Notes under the pieces: model-generated
The model's database searches: none
The model's input: only the letters and a program-made list of their open reading frames with translations
What the model was told of the DNA's origin: nothing
Source: Candidatus Sulfidibacterium hydrothermale
GTDB lineage: Bacteria > Bacteroidota > Bacteroidia > Bacteroidales > F082
Assembly: GCF_020149915.1 (NCBI RefSeq)
Contig: NZ_CP083760.1
Location: 806,001 to 870,000, forward strand
Length of the DNA: 64,000 bases
Reading direction: 5' to 3'
Part shown: positions 44,584 through 51,828 of the stretch, one piece after another
How positions within the stretch are numbered: position 1 is the stretch's first letter
How the letters are laid out: every line of letters starts with the position of its first letter
Made by a program: the position numbers and the translations under genes

Positions 44584-44615
44584 CAAATGTAGAAATAAAA
44601 AATTGAAAAAAACAA
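44584..44615 (-). promoter_or_regulatory. trp operon promoter
   Basis: Minus strand: TTG at 44615-44613 (-33) and TACATTTG at 44591-44584 (-7), 21 bases apart, matching TTTG / TAnnTTTG spacing. The GC-rich family A repeat begins 22 bases further upstream. Confidence 0.75.
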
Positions 44616-44636
44616 GCGGATAAAAAAATTTTTTTT

Positions 44637-44799
44637 GGGCGGACCCGGCGCACGGGGCTTTCACGGGCTGGTTGCTCATAGTCCTCGTTCCGGCGCCGCG
44701 TCGGCTAAGCGTTTGCGGGGGCTTCTGGTGTCGCCCCGCCTCCGCAAGCCTTCCGTCGTCCCCGGCTCTGCGGGCTATCTGCACCATCCCTGCCGCAGG
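44637..44799 (+). repeat. GC-rich dispersed intergenic repeat (family A), copy next to the trp promoter
   Basis: Nearly the same as 53918-54079: shared blocks GGCTTTCACGGGCTGGTTGC, TCATAGTCCTCG, CGGCTAAGCGTTTGCGGGGG, CGCCCCGCCTCCGCAAGCC and CTGCGGGCTATCTGCACC. The central TTGCGG...CCGCAA / GCGGGG...CCCCGC blocks form a hairpin. Short insertions and deletions between copies shift the frame, so it is not a conserved coding sequence. The remaining bases to 44940 hold nothing recognised. Confidence 0.85.
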
Positions 44800-44940
44800 A
44801 AAACTTTACATAATTACTCTGTTTTTATAGGCTTGTTTTGATTGTAGAAAAAACCGATTAAGTAAGAAAGCAAGCAGAAAAAAGTAAATTTTAAGACAGA
44901 ATGCTTATTCTGAACCGCTTTGATTTATTAAAAGATAAAT

Positions 44941-46509
44941 TTATTGCCCTTTTTGTTGGATGTAAAATTTCCTTTGAACCTGAGGATTAAATTCTTTAAT
45001 AAGAATGTAAGGTGTTTTTTTGCCTTTTGGTGTCAGGGCTAATGTCAGCTTGATTTTAAAATGATCTTCTAAAGGCAGTGGCCGTACATCTTTGTATCTG
45101 TATTCCATTGTTGAGGTTCCCAGGTATGTTAAAAGATTGTTCCGGCTATCGATTAAAGTTCCGCTGACGCTGGTAGAATAGCGGGAAGTAGTCATGACAA
45201 TTTGTTTGGAGATTTTTATTTTAGAACAGGCTTCCCGAACCGCAGGATTAATAATGACTTTAAAAGAGTTCGTGTCAATTTCTATTTTGTTATCGATAAG
45301 ATATTCATTTCCGTCTTTTTGAAAAGTTTGGGTGTATTTAATCGTTGGTGTTTTATCAATGTAAAATACACCAAGCAGTTGATTGTAATTAGGCGTTAAA
45401 ACATACTGGTCGGCAGCCAATTCTGATTTTTTAACACCGGGAAGTAATAATACTGCATGTGGACCGGAAAAGGATTCGGTAATATCGCTTTTACTTTCTA
45501 TTTTGGCCTTAATGTCCAAATTGATTTTCCCCGGGCTATTGGTACTGGTGTATATTAAACCGTTTGTGAATACGTTAAGTAAAAAATTTGATGGTTTAAT
45601 GGATTTATAAGCCAGGTCTAAAGCATTCCTGATCTGGGATTTTACTAAAGGATTGGTTTGCTGGTTTATGTAAGAGGAAACCCATCTGTCCGTTTCTTGC
45701 AATGAGAATAAATGAAGATGTCCGGATCTGTTTGTGTTAAAGTTTTTTATAAAGCCTTCGGGTGCTGTTGAAACATCGTCAGAAGCGGGTAAAGCAAAAA
45801 AGCCTCCGGCGTTATCCATTAAATTTTCCTTTAATGCAACATGGTATTGATTTGTAATGATACAATTTATGGCAAACTTAATGTCTGCAAACGTCTCGTT
45901 TTTTAATGTTGGATCATAAGAGAATTCGATATCAGAATAGTACCAACTATAAGGAGCAACACCCATAAGTAGATTATCGTCTATGTTGTAGATTGATGGA
46001 GACGAAAATTTGGTTGAAAAAGGCTCGGGAACGGTTCGGTTCAGGTTAAAAGCAGCCGTTTTATAGCCTTTGTCTGTTTCCAGCTTAAAATTCCATGTAA
46101 AACTGGTATATGTATTTTCATTATTTGTTATGTACATGAATACACGGGCAATACCGGTAAATTTATTGTACAAAACAAAAAAAGGATTTGCATCGGCATA
46201 AGGAAAATCGTTGTATAACAATACCCAGCCATCTGCTTTATGCATGTCATTTACTATTTGCATTGGAATCCCGACTGAATTTGCTCCTGATACCCAGGGA
46301 AGCAGGATATTGTCTCCTTTAAACGGAATGAAGCTTGTGTTTTCCCAGTCCCACGTTGAGTCTGATGACAAATACATGCTTTGTCCATTGGTAGGTGAAG
46401 CCGGATAAATTGTGGATGAAAATTTTTGGCCCGAAGGTTCTATGTTATTTTTACTGCAACTTACCAGGAAAAAAGTAAAAATAAGAAAGAAGAAATAAAA
46501 ACGCTTCAT
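44941..46509 (-). CDS. Lipoprotein of unknown function (522 residues)
   Basis: Lipoprotein signal FYFFFLIFTFFLVSC (lipobox LVSC, Cys about residue 18). The mature protein is rich in Asn, Ser, Thr and aromatic residues, beta-like, with no recognised domain; there are few cysteines. Coding sequence is more AT-rich than its neighbours (trp genes on one side, squalene synthase on the other), which may indicate acquisition or weak codon selection. Monocistronic by spacing (475 bases upstream to the next gene). Confidence 0.75.
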   Translation of the reverse strand: MKRFYFFFLIFTFFLVSCSKNNIEPSGQKFSSTIYPASPTNGQSMYLSSDSTWDWENTSFIPFKGDNILLPWVSGANSVGIPMQIVNDMHKADGWVLLYNDFPYADANPFFVLYNKFTGIARVFMYITNNENTYTSFTWNFKLETDKGYKTAAFNLNRTVPEPFSTKFSSPSIYNIDDNLLMGVAPYSWYYSDIEFSYDPTLKNETFADIKFAINCIITNQYHVALKENLMDNAGGFFALPASDDVSTAPEGFIKNFNTNRSGHLHLFSLQETDRWVSSYINQQTNPLVKSQIRNALDLAYKSIKPSNFLLNVFTNGLIYTSTNSPGKINLDIKAKIESKSDITESFSGPHAVLLLPGVKKSELAADQYVLTPNYNQLLGVFYIDKTPTIKYTQTFQKDGNEYLIDNKIEIDTNSFKVIINPAVREACSKIKISKQIVMTTSRYSTSVSGTLIDSRNNLLTYLGTSTMEYRYKDVRPLPLEDHFKIKLTLALTPKGKKTPYILIKEFNPQVQRKFYIQQKGQ

Positions 46510-46984
46510 GATGTTGAAAATTAAATGGTAAAAAGAATAAAGAACGTGGTTGTATTTTGGGGCTTTTCTTTTCGTTTTAAAGGTAAGTTGTTGAAATAAG
46601 TGTTTTTTGGTTGTATTGTTAGTTTGTTTTTACAAAAATAGTTAGAAAATATAAAAAAGTCAACTATTATTGATGGGTTAATAGTGATTTTAATAGATGT
46701 ATATTGTGTAATAGCTTGATTGTTATTTATTTAAAATAAAAGGAAATATTTGTTCGTTCTTTATGTATGTAGCTTTTTAAATTTGAAAGAATAAAGTAAT
46801 GGGCGGTGTTATTCGTGAAGAAGAAAGATTTTTTGATTGTTAATTGTTACCAAAACAAGTGCGCGATCAGAAAGGAGAGCGGCCTGTTTTGTCGTGTTTC
46901 GTTTGGAATAAAAACAGGATTGCTGTTATGAGAGCAAAAAGATGTAAAAAAAGGATAATCTGTAACCTGAATAATACCGGGTTG
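46510..46984. other. AT-rich intergenic region
   Basis: Between the squalene synthase 3' end and the lipoprotein start, both on the minus strand. Presumably holds the lipoprotein promoter; no exact TAnnTTTG box or terminator was identified. No gene seen. Confidence 0.5.
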
Positions 46985-48133
46985 TCATTTTTCAGGCATC
47001 TCAATTTTCCGGTTTAGTGTTGCCGCCCATTCCGAAAGTTGTTTGTGCAAATCGGTATTTTTAGGTGTTTTTCGCAGGAAAACCCGGCTGTACTTTTTAA
47101 AATATTTCAGGGTTTCTTCCAGCGACAGATCATACAAAATCAATCGGGCGGCCAGCCCTTTACGTACTTTTACCACGCCGGTAAAGGTTTTCGGATTATT
47201 GAAAACCACGGCCAGTGTGGCAATGGCCATCACCTGCGGTATGGCGGCAAAACGGAAAACACTTTTGTTTTTTAGCAGGCGCAGATAATCCACCACATCG
47301 GGCAGGTGGGTTAATGCGTTCATCACCATTTCGTTCAGGCAGGCCAGCGATTTTGGGTCGTGCGGATTTTTGGTAAAATAGGATAAATCGTCGGCATATT
47401 TTCCCCAGATTTCTTCGGGCCAGAACGTGCGGTCTGAAAATAAATCTTCGTGGTAGTCGCGGATGATGTTGGTTTTCTGTAAAAACAACCCCATGGAGTT
47501 GGATAAATCGTGTCGCTCTTTTAAATCCGGGCTTTCCAGTCCTGATGCCGAAAAAAGATCGGATAACCCAACGCCGACCAGTCCGGCCACATAATGGCAA
47601 TACAGGTCGTAATCTTTTACCGTTACCACTTTTTTCTCGGCAAAATCGGCCATGCCATTACCCATTTTTTTTGTGATTTCCACAATGACTTCCCGGTAAT
47701 GGTCGTCCAGGCTTTTAAAGAAACGAACTACTTTATCATAATGTTCCAGCAGGATACGGTAATCTTCATGGTCGCCTACATTTTGCAGCGTGAAATTTTC
47801 ATCTTGTGTATGGATGTGAAAACTTCTCAGCAACTTCAACTTTTCTTCCTGTGGAAATTGCATATCATCTTCGATGGTATCGAGTGCACGCAAAACCAGG
47901 TAAAAGACGCACACCGCATTTTTTAGGTCTTCCGGAAGTTGTTGTATAACAGCGGCAAAAGAGCGTGATACTTTGGTGAGTGCTGCGCAGCAAAAAGCTT
48001 GATCATCAAGCTTTGAAACCAGTTGGGCCAGGGGCTCTTTGGGGATGGTAAATTGCTGTCCTTTCAGCGTTAGCTTTAAAAGTGCCCTGACTTCCCGGGG
48101 ATGCAGTGCCGACTTATAAAGTGTTGGTATCAT
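46985..48133 (-). CDS. Squalene synthase, eukaryote-like (farnesyl-diphosphate farnesyltransferase)
   Basis: Condenses two farnesyl diphosphates to squalene, via presqualene diphosphate. 382 residues from the ATG at 48133; a TTG at 48151 is excluded because it lies in the -7 box. Motifs: VSRSFAAVIQQLPEDLKNAV, first Asp-rich LRALDTIEDDMQF, YCHYVAGLVGVGLSDLFSAS, MGLFLQKTNIIRDYHEDL (second Asp-rich), FWPEEIWGKYA, FRFAAIPQVMAIATLAVV. These match the ERG9/FDFT1 lineage closely rather than the HpnC/HpnD or CrtM/CrtB bacterial forms. The C-terminal membrane anchor of the eukaryotic enzyme is not apparent. Product may feed hopanoids, sterols or squalene itself. Confidence 0.88.
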   Translation of the reverse strand: MIPTLYKSALHPREVRALLKLTLKGQQFTIPKEPLAQLVSKLDDQAFCCAALTKVSRSFAAVIQQLPEDLKNAVCVFYLVLRALDTIEDDMQFPQEEKLKLLRSFHIHTQDENFTLQNVGDHEDYRILLEHYDKVVRFFKSLDDHYREVIVEITKKMGNGMADFAEKKVVTVKDYDLYCHYVAGLVGVGLSDLFSASGLESPDLKERHDLSNSMGLFLQKTNIIRDYHEDLFSDRTFWPEEIWGKYADDLSYFTKNPHDPKSLACLNEMVMNALTHLPDVVDYLRLLKNKSVFRFAAIPQVMAIATLAVVFNNPKTFTGVVKVRKGLAARLILYDLSLEETLKYFKKYSRVFLRKTPKNTDLHKQLSEWAATLNRKIEMPEK

Positions 48134-48148
48134 GAACCAGGTTTTTGG

Positions 48149-48156
48149 CAAAACTA
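48149..48156 (-). promoter_or_regulatory. -7 promoter box of the squalene synthase gene
   Basis: TAGTTTTG on the minus strand; 15 bases before the ATG at 48133. Confidence 0.5.
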
Positions 48157-48332
48157 TGAATTTTAGATTTACAAAGTCAAAAATTCGAAAAATTTAACAG
48201 GTTCAGAAATTATTCTTTTCTTTGCAGATTATTTTGAAGGCATATTGCTTGAAAAAGCCCGGTAAAAAAGGCTTTGCTCCCGAAATAAGAGCAACAAAAT
48301 ACGGAGTATCAGCCTTTATGAAAACCTGTGAA

Positions 48333-49571
48333 ATGAGTGAGATGGAAAAATATGATATTCTGATTGCCGGTGCCGGTCCTGCCGGACTAACGGCAGCAGT
48401 AGAATTGAGTAAAAAATTTAAAGTACTGGTGGTGGAAAGGCGGGAGCCGGGAACGACCTCCTGTACATGGTACAGTTATGCCGACCGGGTGAAAAAACAC
48501 AATATCGAAGATGCTGTTGTTGCCCGGTTTGACCGGATCCGGTTTACTTCGCCCACACAGGAACACGACATGATGGATGATGCGGTTACGCTTGACCATA
48601 ACAAAGTGCTGCAATTGTGGTTGGAAAGGGCGAAAGCGAACGGGGCGGTAATCCGGCAGGAATCGTTTAAAAAATACCATTATGTAAATGATGGCGTTGA
48701 AATTACCACCAGCAAAGGAAAATATTTTGCCCGGCTATTGATCGATGCCATGGGGTCCGGTTCGCCCATAATAGCCCGTCACAGACTCATTAAACGGCAC
48801 GATGCCTGGGTGATTTACGGCGGGGTTATTGAACATGAAAAACACGAAAAGCCTTATGTGTTGGAATATTATCCACTGAATGATAAGGATAATACTTATG
48901 TGGGAATTCACCCGCATTCCGATACGTTGACCAATATTTATGTTTTTCAGGGGCGATACAATACCATGGGAAATCCTGCCGAATTGAAGGAGATCTTTGA
49001 AAAAACCATTAAAGAGCTGGAACCCAACGGAAAAAAAGTTCAAAATTTAGCAGGGACCATTGTTTCCGGTTCGCTGAAAAAATATGCTCTTGACCGGATT
49101 ATTTTCTTCGGCGCTTCCGGAATGCTGAACCCCGATGGCTGCGGGATGGGGTTTAACGAAATACTGAAACAATACCAGACTTTTGCCAAGGGAGTTACGA
49201 CAGCCATGGAAAAAGATATGCTGGATCAGAAAACCCTGTCTAAAATAGCCGATTCGCTGCGGGATCAGGAAACCATGAATTTCCAAAAAATTATCGGCGC
49301 TTTTTCTCTTTATTTTATTAAAAGTGAAGGGAAATGGGACGGCGGCGTGAAATGGCTGAATGCCATGGGCGAAGACAGTAAATACTGGATGCGTAACGAG
49401 TTTACCATGGACTGGATCATGCGTGCCAACCTGCGTCTGCACAGAGTGATTCCTATCAAGGAAACCATTAGTATGATCCCGATGGATAATTTGGCTTTTG
49501 TGCTGGAACAACTGGCCCGTTTTTCGGTAAAAGCGGCTACCTCGGTAGTGAGGAATAAGATTTTGAAGTAG
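48333..49571 (+). CDS. FAD-dependent oxidoreductase, geranylgeranyl-reductase/lycopene-cyclase-like
   Basis: About 412 residues from 48333. FAD motif YDILIAGAGPAGLTAAVELS with acidic strand VLVVERRE, central LLIDAMGSGSPI, and C-terminal FFGASGMLNPDGCGMGFNEIL, the pattern of the geranylgeranyl reductase / lycopene cyclase flavoprotein family. The start could be 48318 or 48342; the frame extends to a TTG at 48222, but this lacks conservation. Divergent from the squalene synthase gene with a shared 180-base upstream region, so a role in isoprenoid modification (reduction or cyclisation) is plausible. Reaction not assignable. Confidence 0.75.
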   Translation: MSEMEKYDILIAGAGPAGLTAAVELSKKFKVLVVERREPGTTSCTWYSYADRVKKHNIEDAVVARFDRIRFTSPTQEHDMMDDAVTLDHNKVLQLWLERAKANGAVIRQESFKKYHYVNDGVEITTSKGKYFARLLIDAMGSGSPIIARHRLIKRHDAWVIYGGVIEHEKHEKPYVLEYYPLNDKDNTYVGIHPHSDTLTNIYVFQGRYNTMGNPAELKEIFEKTIKELEPNGKKVQNLAGTIVSGSLKKYALDRIIFFGASGMLNPDGCGMGFNEILKQYQTFAKGVTTAMEKDMLDQKTLSKIADSLRDQETMNFQKIIGAFSLYFIKSEGKWDGGVKWLNAMGEDSKYWMRNEFTMDWIMRANLRLHRVIPIKETISMIPMDNLAFVLEQLARFSVKAATSVVRNKILK

Positions 49572-49720
49572 GGAAGCGGGAAGTCCGAAGTTGGAAGTTG
49601 GAAGCAGGAAGCAAAAGATTTGAAAAGGATATTTGTATGGATTCAGTCCCGTAAGACACTCTCCTTTTTGTTTTGAATTTATTCGGGAAAAAGCAACGGA
49701 TTTTCTGAAAAAATTTACCT

Positions 49721-49728
49721 TACTTTTG
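49721..49728 (+). promoter_or_regulatory. -7 promoter box of menBA
   Basis: TACTTTTG, 19 bases before the menB ATG; the 150 bases upstream include a GGAAGTTGGAAG-type purine-rich low-complexity string. Confidence 0.55.
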
Positions 49729-49746
49729 TACGCAAAAAAATAAATT

Positions 49747-50568
49747 ATGAGTAAAAGAAAGTGGGAAAAAATCCGTGATTTTGAAGAGATAAAGTTCGAA
49801 AAATGGAACCATATTGCTAAAATTACCATCAATCGTCCGCGGTATTACAATGCTTTTACGCCGACAACAACAACAGAAATGGCGATAGCCATGGACATTT
49901 GCCGTGAAGATATGACGATTTATACCGTGATCTTTACCGGTGAGGGGGACAAAGCTTTTTGCGCCGGTGGCGACCAAAATGTCAAAGGCAAAGGTGGTTA
50001 CATTGGTAAAGACGGCATTCCGCGGTTGAATGTGCTGGATGTTCAGCGTAAAATCCGTTCCATTCCCAAACCGGTAATTGCTATGGTCAACGGTTATGCT
50101 ATTGGCGGCGGCCATGTGTTGCATGTGGTCTGTGATTTGACGATTGCTTCCGAGAATGCAAAATTTGGTCAAACCGGTCCGAAAGTGGGTAGCTTTGATG
50201 CCGGCCTGGGTTCATCTTATCTTGCCAGTATCGTGGGACAGAAAAAAGCCCGCGAAATCTGGTTCCTGAACAAACAATATACGGCACAGGAAGCCCTGGA
50301 AATGGGATTGGTGAACAAAGTGGTTCCACTGGAAAAACTGGAAGATGAAACGGTAGAATGGTGCCTGACCATGCACAAACGCAGTCCTATGGCCCTGCGG
50401 ATGATCAAGTTGGGATTGAATGCCGAACTGGACGGGCAGATTGGTTTACAGGAGTTTGCCGGCAACGCTACCCTGCTTTATTACATGACTGACGAAGCCC
50501 AGGAAGGGAAAAATGCTTTTCTTGAAAAGCGTGATCCTGATTTTCATAAATATCCCAAGTTTCCGTAA
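49747..50568 (+). CDS. menB: 1,4-dihydroxy-2-naphthoyl-CoA synthase
   Basis: Closes the naphthoate ring in menaquinone synthesis. 273 residues, crotonase fold: [25 protein letters not shown] (oxyanion hole, DQ motif), [48 protein letters not shown] (catalytic Asp in GSFDAG), [20 protein letters not shown]. Followed 14 bases later by menA; the other men genes are not in the window. Confidence 0.96.
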   Translation: MSKRKWEKIRDFEEIKFEKWNHIAKITINRPRYYNAFTPTTTTEMAIAMDICREDMTIYTVIFTGEGDKAFCAGGDQNVKGKGGYIGKDGIPRLNVLDVQRKIRSIPKPVIAMVNGYAIGGGHVLHVVCDLTIASENAKFGQTGPKVGSFDAGLGSSYLASIVGQKKAREIWFLNKQYTAQEALEMGLVNKVVPLEKLEDETVEWCLTMHKRSPMALRMIKLGLNAELDGQIGLQEFAGNATLLYYMTDEAQEGKNAFLEKRDPDFHKYPKFP

Positions 50569-50582
50569 TTTCCCCGGTGAAG

Positions 50583-51497
50583 ATGACAACATCAACCCAA
50601 AGCGGTTTTCGTGTGTGGATGGAAGCTTTTCGTCTGCGAACGCTGCCGTTGGCTTTGTCGACAATCTTTACGGGAAGTTTTTTGGCCATAGCGGATGGCA
50701 AAGCCCGGTGGGGAGTTATTGCGCTGGCGTTGCTTACCACTTTGTTTTTACAAATTCTTTCGAACCTTGCCAATGATTATGGCGATGCACTGAAAGGCAC
50801 AGACAATGCCCAACGTGTAGGGCCGGAACGTACGGTGCAAAGTGGCCGGATTTCAGCACGGCAGATGAAATCAGCCATTATTGTTTTTGCCATGCTTTCT
50901 TTTGTTTCGGGAGTAGGACTTTTGTATGTGGCACTGGGCGATCATCTGATTACCGCGTTGTTGTTTCTGGCACTCGGACTGGCAGCCATTGCGGCAGCCA
51001 TAAAATATACTACCGGTACACATGCTTATGGCTACAGAGGATGGGGAGACTTGTTCGTATTTCTTTTTTTTGGTCTGGTAGCTGTACTCGGAACGTATTA
51101 TCTGAACAGTTTGCAGTTTCACTGGCTGTTGTTGCTGCCCGCTTCGGCTATGGGATTATTGAGCACAGGAGTCTTGAATTTGAACAATATGCGCGATATG
51201 GATAACGATCGGGCCTCCGGCAAACATACGGTGGCTTCGCGGTTGGGTTATAAGAAAGCACGTATTTATCATGTGGTATTAATCGTGATGGCCTGGTTAC
51301 TGGCTTTGGCCTATGTGATCATAAATTTCCATTCGGGCTGGAATTTTCTTTTTGTGTTGTCGTTGCCATTTTTTACTCGTGATCTGATACAGATCCTTCG
51401 CACAAAAGACAAAACCCGGCTTGATCCGTTTTTAAAACGACTGGCTCTTTCCACGCTGTTATTTTCTATTCTTTTTGGTGTGGGGATTTGTTTGTAA
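50583..51497 (+). CDS. menA: 1,4-dihydroxy-2-naphthoate polyprenyltransferase
   Basis: Prenylates DHNA; integral membrane UbiA-family enzyme. About 304 residues. Helical membrane protein with FRVWMEAFRLRTLPLALSTI at the start, the first Asp-rich NLANDYGDALKGTDNAQRVGPER, and the second NNMRDMDNDRASGKHTVASRLG. Start 50583 (ATG) preferred over a GTG six bases upstream. Operon with menB. Confidence 0.95.
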   Translation: MTTSTQSGFRVWMEAFRLRTLPLALSTIFTGSFLAIADGKARWGVIALALLTTLFLQILSNLANDYGDALKGTDNAQRVGPERTVQSGRISARQMKSAIIVFAMLSFVSGVGLLYVALGDHLITALLFLALGLAAIAAAIKYTTGTHAYGYRGWGDLFVFLFFGLVAVLGTYYLNSLQFHWLLLLPASAMGLLSTGVLNLNNMRDMDNDRASGKHTVASRLGYKKARIYHVVLIVMAWLLALAYVIINFHSGWNFLFVLSLPFFTRDLIQILRTKDKTRLDPFLKRLALSTLLFSILFGVGICL

Positions 51498-51515
51498 ACA
51501 AAGAAACTTTTTTTT

Positions 51516-51557
51516 GCTATCACTTTTCAGGTCGAATGAGACCTGAAAAGTGATAGC
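51516..51557. terminator. Perfect hairpin after menA (dispersed hairpin family D)
   Basis: GCTATCACTTTTCAGGTC-GAATGA-GACCTGAAAAGTGATAGC, 18 perfect base pairs; preceded by a T-run (51504-51513), so it would act best as a terminator for minus-strand transcription of hutU-direction reads, and can still form after menA. Related to 3310-3348 and 54085-54112. Intergenic 51558-51828 otherwise has only a (TCACATCC)-type tandem repeat near 51797-51824. Confidence 0.7.
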
Positions 51558-51828
51558 AGCAGCATTTTGTTGAAAATGCGTAGGTATTATCCCACCGAAG
51601 AGTTCACGGCACAAACGTGCACAAGTATCCATGGGGTTATTGAGTTTCTTCGTTGTGTTCCGTTCTCCAGAGAGTCCTACGGACAGGAGACACTAAAAGT
51701 ATTGATATAACACTGAAATCAACCATTCATCATTCCGTAATAGCTGATGGTGTTCACTTTTCCACTACAAAAAAACATCAAGGATGAATATCACGCATCC
51801 TCACATCCTCACATCCTCACATCCAAAA

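Noticed and set aside
44575-44841. Short frames in the GC-rich element near trp
   Set aside because: Both strands and all frames are open because of composition; the frame is not kept in the second copy (53902-54136).
49047-49832. 261-residue minus-strand open frame over the flavoprotein and menB starts
   Set aside because: Overlaps two well-supported genes and shows no domain.
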